Assembly (NCBI GenBank): GCA_020284085.1
Contig: JACEVL010000774.1
Location: 1,094,388 to 1,158,387 of the forward strand
From: Aporrectodea caliginosa
Lineage: Eukaryota; Annelida; Clitellata; Crassiclitellata; Lumbricidae
Direction: 5' to 3'
DNA: 64,000 bases
How positions within the stretch are numbered: position 1 is the stretch's first letter; each line of letters starts with the position of its first letter. The notes below the pieces were generated by a model. The model was given only the letters and a program-made list of their open reading frames with translations, was not told the DNA's origin and did not search any database. Made by a program: the position numbers and the translations under genes. Of the stretch, positions 23,335 to 34,997 are shown piece after piece.

Positions 23335-24790
23335 TAATAAAGCTTTCGAAATCTGCGTACACTACGAAAGGGACTCTCATTTTTCTATAATAATTTTTAA
23401 AACTCAACATAGTTCCCGGTTCCGGTAGTTCGATCTTTTGCGCCTCGTGTTGGGAACAGTACTCGGTGTGTTTATGGAGCGAACCTAGCTCTCTATATCC
23501 CTGCAAACATCTTTTACAATAGTGCATCGAATTATGAGATTTTTCGTTTCGTAATGCTATCAATCTGTTAAAATTCTTTATCCAACAATAATGCTTCTTT
23601 TCTTCATCAGAAATGAGTAATAGATCTACACTGAAATCGCTTTCATGCTTCGATATATATAATGGGAATAGGTTAACATCTTTCTCGTAACCAAAGACAT
23701 TAATACTAATATTATTATTTCTCTCAAGCCAGACCAATCGAGTTCCTCAGACTGTTTGATTAATTCTTTCGTAATTCTTTCTGAATTTTTCTCAACAGGG
23801 TTTAAGGCTCTCGTGACGCACCACTTGAAACATTCTTCGTCTTCGTTCTTCATATTAACGATAGCCTTTTTACTCGCTAAACAGGTCGGTAGTGGAATGT
23901 AAGAACTTCCTTTCAACGGTTTATAAACAACCGTATCGATATCCAACTTCGCAACGGATTTAAACCTCCAATTACTACCTCGCATCTGATAACTTGCCAT
24001 GCTCTCCTTAATTTTATCCACTGCACCGCTATATATTTCACCCACGTCGGTTGCGTCTAAAATGATCTCAGTCTTCGATTTAAAATTAGGTTCAGCCTCT
24101 ATTACTTCCCCAGATTTCATATCTACTTTCTCCATTACACATAAAAGATTGAATTGAACTTTTACCCCTCGAGATTTCGTTAGCAGACTGACTACCTGCG
24201 GCCTTACAGCATTGAGGAAAGATGTGACGTCGATTCCACCAGTTCCTTGGATCGTGTATCGCTTAGTAAATCCTTTAATAGCATTAGCGGTCTCTAGGAT
24301 TTCGAACTTCTTTTTATTGATTTTGTCAAAAATACTCGAAATCTTTGACTTCAAAGAGTCTAACTTTTCATTCACGGGTTTCTTTTCTCGAGGAGCTACG
24401 TAATTAATCAACCAATCCGCAAAAGTGTTAAGTTTGGACCTAAACTTGTTCTTCACTTCAATCAAAACATTATTAAAACGAGATTTCCAAGTATTAGACG
24501 GAGGTTTATACTTACCTGGAACAAGCGTTGGAACTTTGATGTCTGGAACTGGAGCGTCTAGCAGATTGCTTTCATATCCGGTCTTGACATAATGCTCGAG
24601 TCTCGATGATACGAATTCCATGAGATCCGCTTTACGCAGTCTCGAATAACCGACTAAGCCACTCTCTTTAGCAATATTTCGTAATTGTTTTACTGTTTTC
24701 GTTTTGTATTCCATTTTATATACAGAAGATTTTTCTTTAAGTCCTTTCGTGAAATCAGAATTTGTTTTTTCACATGAGCTTATATAGACC
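23335..24790 (-). pseudogene. Polinton/adintovirus-like type-B DNA polymerase gene, broken N-terminal part
   Basis: Two minus-strand frames cover about 24798-23626 and 23737-23335. The first begins with a lysine-rich helical motif resembling a SAP or Rho-N fold (residues about 35-65), then a long region with a GTGGIDV motif. After a frameshift near 23730-23740 the second has paired CxxC/HxxxxC zinc-ribbon-like cysteines and then YADFESF, the exonuclease I motif (D-x-E) of family B polymerases. Coding stops just past this motif, where the frame enters the minisatellite, so exonuclease II/III and the polymerase motifs are absent. Large selfish DNA elements such as Polintons/Mavericks and adintoviruses carry a protein-primed polymerase of this type. 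An endogenous relic; no capsid, integrase or ATPase gene is visible. Confidence 0.65.
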
Positions 24791-24799
24791 GACAACACA

Positions 24800-25384
24800 G
24801 GCCTATGATACTATGAGGATTGCCCGACCTATTACGCCATGTCAGCAGAACGCAGGAATTTCCACCAGTTTCATGCTGACTCATCAACGCGCAGAAGCGG
24901 CTATTGGTTTCGTAGGAGGGTTGCGCAATACGTAAAATCTAACATAGGTTATTGCGTAATATTCCAGATATTTACGCGGATGACTCAACAGCGCGTGCGA
25001 GCTTATCGAAACTGTTGGAAATGCTGACTCGCTGAAAACTTTAGGAAATCGCTATGGCGTTGCAAAGCATTTAATAGAGAATGACTGGGTGGAATGAAGG
25101 ACGGAATGAAGAGAGACGGACGAACAGACTGACGAAGAGACGAACATTTCAATTAACGTCGGCCGTATAAGAGGCCCATTGTTCTATTGTTGTCACACGC
25201 CGAGATGAAATATCGCCTGAGGGCTGAAGAAACAGATGTGGCTAGATTTTTTTTGCATGCTTACGATTTCTGTAGGCGCCTATAGGTCTGTGCATGAGGG
25301 GGTTTGACCTTAATATTGGTCAGTGTGGGTCGATTTTGACCAATATTAGGAGCAATGAGCTAGCCGCTTAGTTTATCTTCTACT
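24800..25384. other. No gene seen; left flank of the duplication
   Basis: Unique DNA. An imperfect palindrome built on TAATATTGGTCA lies at 25310-25350. Sequence left of about 25385 no longer matches the equivalent flank at 49586. Confidence 0.5.
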
Positions 25385-25799
25385 CCCGATTACTTGAAAT
25401 AGACCCTCGGTTGATTTTCTTAGCAATTCATGCTTCTACCTGGGTTCAAGCCTCATCTTGTATTCTGCAACTCTTGCCTCCTTCTTACTAAGATCCTTGT
25501 CGACATCAGCCATGCTCATCTTTCGTGGCCCTCGCTTATGTGCCAAAAACCGCTTATACTCATCAATTTTAAGAACATGCTCAGTTTGCTAATTGGCAAT
25601 ATAAAAAATATGATGCACTTTTCAAGAAATGCTTCTCCATTTCTCTGTGACTTAGAGTCCTTGTTTTTGCGTTTCTTTATCAATTTATATCTACTATAGT
25701 GACTATACCATTCGCTTTAAGACTGTATTTGACTGAAATGCTGTAGATATTCTAGCCATGTTTCAAATTCAGATTAATAGTCATGACATTCAAACTCTC

Positions 25800-26385
25800 T
25801 GACATGTATGCATATAAATACATGCATACTTACATGTATATACATGAATACATATATATACATATAAATATACTTACATATATATATATAAGTACATATA
25901 TATATAATAAATATTATTATGCATATAAATTGTATATACATATATATATACATGTACATATACACATACATCTATGTATATATATATAGTATATGTATAT
26001 ATACATATGCACATATATATATATATCATATGCATATACTTATATCCATATATATATATTATATAACATATGTACATGTATATAGATTTAAATACATATA
26101 TACAAACATATTGTATTGCAGGCTGTCTGTTCTGTTAGTAGTTAAGATTTATGTCTTCTGTCATTTGTGTTCTTGTGAATTGTTTCAAATGCATAATTGT
26201 ACACTGTAACCGGTTGCGGTGTGTCAACCGGATTGTTGAATAAACGAAAATATATATATATATATACATATACAAACATAAACATATATATATGCATATA
26301 CATGCATAAACATGTAGACATATAATGTATATATACATGTATATGTACATATACATATATAGATGTACATATACATACATGTTTA
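25800..26385. repeat. TA/CATA-rich low-complexity DNA
   Basis: Alternating ATAC, ATGT and AT stretches, interrupted at 26110-26250 by unique sequence. It matches the equally AT-rich 54170-54690 in copy II. Confidence 0.85.
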
Positions 26386-26904
26386 CTATGAAACCTTCGG
26401 ACTATCGAACCTTCGGACTATCGAACCTTCGGACTATCGACCTGTTCCCGTCAGTGTCGTCTCTATACTCCAAACCGAATCCCTGACCAGAAACCTTAAC
26501 CGAACTCTCAGACGGACTATACTTTATATTTCTCAGTTGCTGTCTATAACTAAAGATATACCAAATGTCTGTATCCCTGGATTCAGCACTGCTCTGTGTG
26601 TCTGATATTGTGTATTTCTTAGATAGTCACAGTAGGTTTTGAGCAGATGAGACCCTATATGTTTTCTTTTTAGCCAGTTAAGGCTTCGTCAGTAGATTAC
26701 TTGGTGAGGCTGTCGTTTTTTAAGTCAAAGTGTTCTGTTCATTTTGAAGACATAATTTTTGTTGTATATTGTCATTTACAAAAATATGCTTTTATCGTCA
26801 ACCAAAGCGAGCGTGTAATTCATTCAGTGGGCCTCTAACAACATACTCACTCACTTTCATACATACCTATGCACATACATGCGTATGCGTATGCATACAT
26901 AAGT
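26386..26904. other. Intronic duplicated DNA, no gene
   Basis: Contains three tandem ACCTTCGGACTATCGA units (26391-26440) and unique sequence matching 54690-55190 of copy II. By the gene model it lies downstream of the last visible paralogue exon. Confidence 0.6.
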
Positions 26905-29900
26905 GAGTCATTTTCCGGTAACATGGTAAATTCAGAATTCAGCTGTCCCCGGTCATTTCTCGAAAAACTATGCGTAGTCTGATTATGATAAGTGTTGATA
27001 TTAAAATGTATTTGATCAGTCAACAAATTTAAGATATTTCAAAGTAATTTAAAGCAATAACGTAATTTATTAAAATTTATTTTCAATTTAAAATGTTCCA
27101 CTCCGATACTGTCCCTAAGCTCTAGTACTTATTGCTTTAGTCTACAATTTCGAAATGATTTGTATTGAGCAAACATTCACGTGTTTCTTATGTATTATAC
27201 ATTTGTGAATGTTTTAAAATACAACTTGGTGAACCGGATCTTCAGGATAATTAAGAAATTTTTTAAACTTGTCCCCAGGATTGATGTATACTCCGTTACC
27301 ATGTAAAATTAATCTTGTATCTCAGAACCATTTATTTATGTGGCCGCGCCAGTGAACTCATCTCTTCTGTGAAGATCTATGTAAGTTATTAATAGCTTCA
27401 CAAACGATTTGCATGGTCCGACAAATTTCTTACAAATGTTCATTTATTTCGTACCAGAGGTGTTCTTTTATTATGCAGCCACTCCGTTACTGCATTTTTG
27501 CCATGATTATAAATAAATCTAATTCCAATAATATTTGTAATATAACGCTTATAAGCAAAATAATGATTTTACCAACGATCGATGTGGACGCATGAGCGAT
27601 AATATGGTATTTACCGTGGTGCAACCCAAATTGTCTACTCCTTTACAAGTCCACTCCGTTAACATTTATTTGGTAACGCATGGGACAGCTATGTAACGGA
27701 GTGGAAAACTGACCTCGACACTCGAAAGATAGTAACGGAGTGGAATTATTTTAGGATAAATGGTCTGGTATTTTGATACTGTGAGCAGATTTTTAAGACA
27801 ATACCGTAAACATTTTAGTGTTTTCTGTTTATTCGATCACTGGGAATGAAAATTGCCACCGAATTCATTAACTACTTTACTAATATTGCCCATTCCCTAG
27901 CAATAAATATCCCAAACTCAACTTCTAACATTGAAAAATATATGCCTCCCTCGAAAGTAGACTCCTTTGGCCTTACTGAAATAACTAATGATGAATTAAT
28001 GCAATTAAGTTATACAATCCATCCTTCCCATGCAAAAGGAGTTGATGACATTGATCCAACTATAGCCTTAACAAGCCTTCCTAATATAATACAACCACTA
28101 ACTGAAATTATTAACTGCTCTTTTAAAACTGGCCTATTTCCTCAAGCTCTAAAAATAGCAAAGGTGGTACCAATCTTTAAAAAGGACCAAGAGATGAGGC
28201 TTCTAACTACCGACCCATATCTGTCCTTCCTTTCTTCTCAACATTTTTTGAAAAGGCCATGCACGTAAGACTTAATAATTATATAACCAAATTTGATATT
28301 CTCTTTACCTCCCAACATGGATTCCAATCAGGCCATTCAACATTCATGCCACTTCTAAGTATGCAAGATAAAATTTCTGCTGCAATGGATAAAAATGAAT
28401 TCTCCATAGGTATATTCCTAGACCTGGCCAAAGCCTTTGATACTATTGATCATGGTATTTTACTAAAAAAATTATCTCTTTATGGAATTCGCAACACCCA
28501 GCTAAACTGGTTCAAAAGTTACCTTGATAATAGAATGCAATTAGTGAGCTGCAACGGTACTAAGTCTCCTTTGAAACTAATTAAGTATGGTGTACCTCAA
28601 GGCTCCATCCTTGGTCCTTTATTATTTTTTTTTTTATACATAAATGACCTACCTAATGTCTCTCCTGATCTATTTTTTATATTATTTGCTGACGATACTA
28701 ATATTTTTAACTCTCACTCCTCAATAGAAACACTAATTAATCATACCAACTCTGAACTGAGTAAAGTAGCTGATTGGTTCCAACTGAATAAGCTAACCCT
28801 CAACTTAGATAAAACTAACTTTGTTATTTTTAGATCATATAAAAAATCGCTTCCTAACTCATATATAAACTTGTGTATTATGGGCACCCATATTACTCAA
28901 GTTCAGTCCTCTAAGTTCCTTGGGGTGTATGTGGATCAGCACCTATCCTGGAAAGATCATATATTTAATATCTCTATAAAAATTGCTAAAAACCTGGGAA
29001 TACTTACACGTATATCCAGAATCCTCCCATCACAGACTCGAATCACTCTCTACTACACTCTTATACATCCATACATAACTTACTGTAATATAGTCTGGGC
29101 ATCAGCATATAAGTCCAACCTCTCTAGACTAGTTGTCCTCCAAAAACGGGCAGTCAGATTTATTGCAAAACTCCCATATGGAGCCCATACGATAACTGAA
29201 TTCCTGAGACTGAAGATATTAAAACCTGACCAGATAAGGCAGGTCCAAATTGGCATATTCATGTATAGATATACTCATAACCAACATATTAAGAATATAT
29301 TGCCTAGTTTGATTACCCTCAACCTATAGGAATTATTTTCAATCTAACACTGATAATCATGATCGCTCGAGAAACTTCAAGCCATATTACATCCCGTTTG
29401 CTCGTACCAATAATAGACTAGTATCAATAAAATGTGCAGGTCCAAGAGCATGGAACAGTATTCCTCCCGATATTCGTTCACTACTTTCCCTCCAGCTGTT
29501 TAAACGTAAACTTTCTACCCACATCCAACGAGGAACCTAACACACTCATAAGAGGGGATGACCTGGTCACCGTAAGGGGAGTGTGCACTGTGCAGGCTAT
29601 GTCATCATATGTGCATAATCTCTAATTTTTCTTAGTTTTCTTTAATTTTCTTTAATTTCTAATTGTTTAGTTAAGATAGTTAAGAATATATTGCCTAGTT
29701 TGTGAATTATCATAGTCGGCCGTAATGCTTTCTGTCAACTAATTTGTCTCAGGTGGTCCTGGCTTGCGGGACCTTCGGCCCCTTTTGGGTCTCCTGGGCA
29801 TACCGACAAATCTCGAAAACAGTATCATGTACTTACGACCTGTATTTTAAGTTGGTTGCTGAATAAAATATGTTATGTTATGTTATGTTATGTTATGTTA

Positions 29901-30356
29901 TGATTGGCTCAAGTGCTTTCTTTTCAGTTACCGTATTTGGACAATTTTGTTATTCAACTTGACATTAATTGCTTTTCTTTCCGTAACGGAGTGGACCTTT
30001 CTTAAATAAATATAACCGTGATGGGAATCAAATAATCATATGTATTCTAATTTTTTTAATTTCCATTTTATAGATATTAATACTAAAAACATATTGGCAT
30101 GTCAAGATACACAACAGAAGCTCTACACTGTATAAACAGATCTCATATGTAGGCCTATGCAGTAACGGAGTGGATAACTATTTTAGTAGGGCTATTTTTT
30201 TCTACCAAAAACTTTGTACGTTTATATATTAGTGCAAAACGAAATATATATTTGTGAAATAGACATATTCAATATTTGTTCGAAAGAAAAAAGTCATTTG
30301 AAAATTTTTTTTTGCTTGTTGAATTAGTGAATTTGCCATGTAACCGGAAAATGACT
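26905..30356. mobile_element. TIR element with mirrored subterminal motifs, split by a LINE
   Basis: The left end reads GAGTCATTTTCCGG (26905) and the right end reverse-complements to the same string (ending 30356); the inverted match continues for about 29 bp with two mismatches. Copy II lacks the whole block at the equivalent position (near 55200), so it inserted after the duplication or was lost there. Flanks AAGT and AAAT versus CAGT in the empty copy hint at a 4-bp target. Four CCACTCCG(T)TAC-type motifs lie left of centre (27098, 27289, 27479 and 27651) and four reversed GTAACGGAGTGG copies lie right (27693, 27732, 29983 and 30162). Without the LINE it would be about 1.4 kb. No transposase is seen. 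Confidence 0.8.
27846..29905 (+). pseudogene. L2/CR1-group LINE, 5'-truncated with frameshifts
   Basis: Frame 27846-28268 has a linker region with PHAKGVDDID and VVPIFKK. After a frameshift near 28200-28260 the frame 28259-29329 gives QHGFQSGHST, FLDLAKAFDTIDHGILLKKL (motif A), YGVPQGSILGPLLF (motif B), LFADDTNIF (motif C) and KFLGVYVDQHLSW. A second shift near 29310 precedes the conserved end CAGPRAWNSIPPDIRS (about 29437-29484). The 3' UTR ends GAATAAAATATGTTATGTTA with a (TGTTA)n tail to 29902. Endonuclease is absent. It lies nested inside the TIR element, so it is younger than that element. Confidence 0.88.
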
Positions 30357-30405
30357 CAAATACGTACGTATAGGGGGCCTAATTGTATGACGAAGACTGA
30401 ATTAC

Positions 30406-30642
30406 TTCTGTTGCAGACGAAGTCGTAGTGGAAGAAATAATCTGTCACTTTACTGCCAGTCGGAGTTTTGCCACTCTGCGTGTACTGGAGATAGCATCCA
30501 CCAAACAGGTACCAGTCTATGCCTTGACATCCGGCGGTTAATTGACAGGCAAACTGACAGGTGTCTGTGGTCAACGCCTCATTGATTCGCGGTCCACTGT
30601 CGCCGCTGATTTTCGTGGCATAATATTGAATCCATTGACAGT
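30406..30642 (-). CDS. PAN/Apple-like domain exon A of paralogue I
   Basis: Minus-strand exon of 237 nt. The acceptor is CTTCTCTTGTAG before ACTGTCAATGG and the donor is AACAGAA followed by GTAATTC, both phase 1. It encodes one six-cysteine domain: DCQWI, then DTCQFACQLTAGCQGIDW, GGCYLQYTQSGK and HYDFVCN. The C-x3-C-x5-C-x3-W spacing fits PAN/Apple modules, which bind proteins or sugars outside the cell. It differs from copy II exon A at about 19 of 79 residues but at only two silent codons. No further exon of this gene was found to the left, so its 3' end is unknown. Confidence 0.82.
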
Positions 30643-30920
30643 CTACAAGAGAAGTAATGGCTAAAGTTCAGGGCGGTGTCCACTCATCGGAACCTTTGCA
30701 GAATTGCAGTTTAATTGTTCGTTAATTCGTTTTCTCTGCCTCTGCTGCTCTGCGTATGAGGTACTTTCTCCTCTCCCTCTCCGCCTCATCTTCTCACCGA
30801 CCGAAGGACAGAAAGCAGAGGAAGGCAGCTTCAATGGGTTACACACTGAAGGAAGGAACCTTATGGACAGAAACACAACACAAGGAAGACCCGTGGGCAG
30901 ACTATATGTGTTTGTGTACT

Positions 30921-31015
<95 letters not shown>

Positions 31016-31296
31016 TGTACATAAATGTAAAAGTCCGAAGCAGAAACGAAGAATAAGTCCGGTAGGCAAACAATTAACCAATGTAGTTCGTCTAAAAAGA
31101 CGCAGAAGTCGACTAACCAACCGACATGCATAAATACATGCATACGTGCATACGTGCATACATACATACATGCATGCATACGTACATACATACATACACA
31201 CATACATACACACATACATGTACACATACACACATGGACAAACACATGCAAACATTGTGCAAGAATCGTTGCAGCGTACATTCACGTGAAATTTAC
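30643..31296. repeat. Intron A-B of paralogue I with (GT)n
   Basis: Contains a pure GT/TG dinucleotide run at 30924-31011 and a CATA-rich tract at 31125-31240, both present in shorter or diverged form in copy II. Other intron sequence matches copy II. Confidence 0.8.
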
Positions 31297-31533
31297 CTTC
31301 AGAGCAGTATCTGAGATAGTAGTTGAAGATATTTTCAGCGGAAAACTTCAAGCCTTCGAACGCATTCAAAAAGCATTTAATGTCAGGCGGATTCGATGGT
31401 TGCCAGTTAATTGCTCGACAGTTGGGCGTGGCCTGACAGATGGTCTGGCACTCGGACATCGTAGCTGCCGCCCTGGAGGTTCCTCCGTAGATTGGGTTGT
31501 TATTGAAGAACACCCACCGACAGATACTCGTTC
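31297..31533 (-). CDS. PAN/Apple-like domain exon B of paralogue I
   Basis: Minus-strand exon of 237 nt between acceptor CTGTTGGGTTAG (31534 side) and donor CTGAAG|GTAAATTTC; both borders are phase 1. It encodes a six-cysteine domain: CRWVFFNNNPIYGG, MSECQTICQATPNCRAINW, KCFLNAFEG and NYYLRYCSE. The usual G-I-D-W of this family reads A-I-N-W here. Compared with copy II it has about 15 replacement and 2 silent codon differences. It lies 3' of exon 1 (37449) and 5' of exon A (30642). Confidence 0.82.
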
Positions 31534-32308
31534 CTAACCCAACAGACTATGCGATTGGATAATGGCATTGACATTGTGATAACTTTTTATTGCATTTCTT
31601 ATGCTCGCAATGTTAGTTTATCTGAATTTTGCCCTGTCTCTTTCCACCTCTTCCACTTGCATGTACCTCTCTCCAATTCTAAGCACCATTCAATGTATTC
31701 GTCCGGCTGTCTGCCTGCTTCCCTCCTGCCTGAACCTTTTACATTTTGCCTGGAACCCATTTGACATGTTACCTACCTATCGATTTTGCTTTGACCTAGC
31801 GCCTGTGAATAAGATGATTTCCCAGCGTTGCTCTATTTTTGCGTTGTATAAAGCACGAGACTATCAATGCTAGTGGAGTCCACGTAGCAGGCGCTTACCC
31901 GTAATCGTTGGATTAATTCCCGACACGGTGTGCTTCCAGCTAGACGATCGGCCACCCACATATGTAAAACGATAGATTTATCCTTTTAGAGAATCTGACC
32001 ATCATTTAGCGGCTATTTTTATGGCCTTGCATTTACTTACGCAAGTAAGGGTCTAGTATTCCAAAGTGGGAGTTGCTCGATTCCTTTTGGTATGCCCTTG
32101 AGCCGACAATGGACGAAGCCCAAGGTTTCAGTGTGATTCTCCTTAAAGATTTTATTTTTAGTTACAGTTACAGTTTTAGTTAATGGTTTTTAATTTTAGT
32201 TATAGTTACAGTTTAGTTAATGGTTAATCATTTTAGTTACAGTTATATTTATAGTTACTAATTTTTTTAGTTATAGGCCTAGTTATAGTTACTGGATTTT
32301 TATTTTAG
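31534..32308. other. Intron 1 of paralogue I, duplicated
   Basis: Unique intronic sequence matching 56366-57235. The last 150 bp are AGTTATAGTTACAGTT-type repeats like those at 57060-57235. No exon is seen. Confidence 0.6.
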
Positions 32309-33276
32309 CCCTCGGGCTACCAAGGGGGGGGTGGTTGCCACCTCCCTAGGTTTTCATGGAAAATTGTTTTTTCTATATGGAATATAATTTTTGCATTTTA
32401 GGTAGCTGTAGCAGATTCATTGGCGCACATTTTGAGGTAAACATCATGGTTTGTAGCCCACGCCATTCAAAAGTTATACCTGATATACCCGAGGCACCAG
32501 GGGGGTGGATACCACCCCACCTTAGTTTTTCGACTGTAGCTTATTGACTATTCTTCCTAGAAGAGAAACAATTATACCATTCTTTAGAGGGAATGCAGGG
32601 CTTCATTTGCATACCTACATCTTTGTCTTATGAAAACCGGAAGTGATCAAAATAAATAATAATACGCGTAATATGTGTGAAAATGGCTGAATGGAAGCAC
32701 TCCCCCCTTGGTTTTTTGTCTGTAGCATATTCATTTGTCTTGCTGGAGGAGAAACAAAGATACCATTCTTTAGAGGGAATGTAGTGCTTCATTTGCATAC
32801 CTACATCTTTGTCTTTTGAATACCGGAAGTGATCAAAATAAATAATAATACGCGTAATCTGTGTGAAAATGGCTGAATACAGCATTACAACGTAAACCGA
32901 TATATATGTGTGGATATATATGTATGGATGTACATTTATACTATATAAACATGTGTAGGGATGATTTTGTGTATCTTTTATACATAGATTAGTTTCAAAA
33001 CACACATAATCTTATATTTGTTTATCCAAAAAGTACAAAATGTACGCAATAATATAAAATATTGCTAATTAATGGGTTCCGTTGTTACAAGTGATGTAAT
33101 TTCGAGGTGCATTCACATAATGTACAACTAAATATATCATTCTGTGCAGAAATGAATGCTGAATCCATTGCTATATTACAAGTTATGATATGTGAAACCA
33201 AACACGAAATCCAGGGGGGTGGTAACCACCCCCCCTTGGTAGCCAGTGTTACAAAAAAAGCTTGGTAGCCCGAGGG
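32309..33276. mobile_element. TIR element, 968 bp, with an exact empty site in copy II
   Basis: Perfect 16-bp TIRs: CCCTCGGGCTACCAAG at 32309 and CTTGGTAGCCCGAGGG ending at 33276. Copy II near 57224 reads TATTTTAGTTAGTTAC, which equals the left flank joined to the right flank. Inside, GGGGTGGTTGCCACC-like hairpin motifs recur at 32327, 32500 and 33215, and a roughly 188-bp unit (including TACCATTCTTTAGAGGGAAT) is tandemly duplicated at about 32565-32690 and 32752-32877. No transposase; superfamily unknown. Confidence 0.8.
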
Positions 33277-33743
33277 TTAGTTACAACGAGGCTAAGCGAA
33301 ATTCCCTTCAGATACCTCAGCTGCGCATATTAAGACGCGTTACACAATTTGCTTAGAGCTTCGAAAGGCTTTGAATAATCTGCGCATTTAGATTCATGAA
33401 TAGCTTGCACTTAACCCTGACGCTAGAAATTCATCAATTCTGGTGATGAGGGGTAGCCATTCCAGTGTGATCTGCTCCCCTGTTTTGAATAACAGTGTTC
33501 ACTATGAAAAAGAAAGAATAAATTACCCTTGCAATAATTATATAAGCTGTAATAGCATTCAATCTCTTAAATGTGTTATTCTTCGCAATATGAAATATCG
33601 CATCTGCAGCACTGCTACGTGAAGCACTTTTATTAAAACACGACATACAGAAATATGTCTGTATAAAGACACCTGAAAACCCACTAAAATCACCAGGCAC
33701 GTTGAAGAACACAACCATTGACACAGTTGAGTCTGTTAATTTT
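33277..33743. other. Intronic duplicated DNA; 3' edge is a target duplication
   Basis: Matches 57236-57284 and 57701-58045 plus 61970-62085 of copy II. Bases 33733-33743 (CTGTTAATTTT) are the left target-site duplication of the next LINE. Confidence 0.6.
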
Positions 33744-34865
33744 GACTTACTTGACTTATGGCCTTGGCGATGCTCCCGCACGCATAAGCCGCTCGTTTAT
33801 GGAAGACCTCCATCCCTCTCTGTTGTATGCCCGATGCATAACCTCCTGAACCGTCTAGTTCATTTCTCCACAGTCCTCCCTTATCATATCCATCCATCGT
33901 TTCTTCTGCCTTCCTCTTTTTCTTTTCCCATGCACATATCCGTTGAGAGCTATCTTCGGGTACCTGTCATTTCCCATTCGGGTTATGTGTCCAAAGTATC
34001 GCAGCCGTCTGTTCTGTATCCTGCTGACTATGTCGTACTGAATGTTTAGTCGTTTGTGTATCTCTCTATTCCTTATCCTGTCTCTTCTTGTGACTCCCTC
34101 AATCCTTCGCAAGCACGCCATTTCGAAGACCCTCAGCCGCTGTTTATGTGTTTCCTTCAGTGTCCAAGTCTCCGAATTGTACAGCAATGCGCTCAGAACC
34201 AGCGTTTCATATAACCTGACCTTTGTACCTCTGCTTATTTCTCTCGAGCTCCAGACCTTCCCCAGCGCCTGCCATATTTCTCTGGCCAATCCGATTCTTC
34301 TTTCTATATCTTTCTCCGATCCTCCCTGTGTACAGATGTTTCCTCCCAGGTAAACAAAGCTGTCCGTCTGTACCAGCTGTTGTTCGCCCACAGTTAGAGT
34401 GAACCTCTTGTCTCCGCCACCCACGAGTTGGCTTTCTGTTTTCGCTGCATTTATCGCCATACCCATCCTTCGGCTCACTTCCACTACTCTCGTCACTACC
34501 TCCTGTAGTCCCACCACATACTCCGCCAGCAGTGCTATGTCGTCCGCAAATCTGAGATCGCCTATCAGCTCTCCTCCAATCATATCTCCCTCCTCTGTTC
34601 CCTCCAGGGCCCTGGCCATGATCAGTTCCAGAAATATGCTGAAGAGCAGTGGCGATAGAACGCAACCCTGCAGTACTCCCACTATGGTCTCGAACCAATC
34701 CGAGAATTCTCCGTTCACTCTCACAGCGCTAAAGGTGTCCTTGTACGCATTTTCCAAGATTCTTACTATCTTCTCAGGATATCCATAGTGTCTCATGACT
34801 CTCCACAGACCCTTTCTCCACACGCTGTCGAAGGCTTTACGAAAATCTATGTAGCAGATATATAG
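33744..34865 (-). pseudogene. RTE-like LINE, 5'-truncated, with 11-bp target duplication
   Basis: The minus strand keeps one open frame of over 320 codons. It starts inside RT motif A (YIDFRKAFDSVWRKG) and continues through VLQGCVLSPLLFSIF (motif B), DLRFADDIALLAE (motif C), YLGGNI and ALLYNSETWTLKETHKQR. The C-terminal RLRYFGHITRMGNDRYP and GKRKRGRQKKRWMD are typical of RTE/BovB-group elements. CTGTTAATTTT flanks it (33733-33743 and 34866-34876), and copy II has the unoccupied site (near 62075). It inserted after the duplication and the frame is still intact. Confidence 0.88.
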
Positions 34866-34876
34866 CTGTTAATTTT

Positions 34877-34997
34877 ACTGCACACTAATTATTAATATCT
34901 CACAAATTGTGATTGTCATCGCCGAGTTCCCTTCTGTACACCTCGCTATCATTCTGTCAAGCACCGACTTGGGTTGTTTAGCGTATTTGATTATATA
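34877..34997. other. Intronic duplicated DNA
   Basis: Matches 62090-62160 of copy II as far as CGCTATCATTC, then becomes private to copy I up to the mariner end. Confidence 0.5.

Noticed and set aside
18000..25384. Missing exons C and D of paralogue I
   Set aside because: I looked on the minus strand for C-x3-C-x5-C-x3-W with flanking splice sites and found none; the interval is retroelement, minisatellite and polymerase relic.
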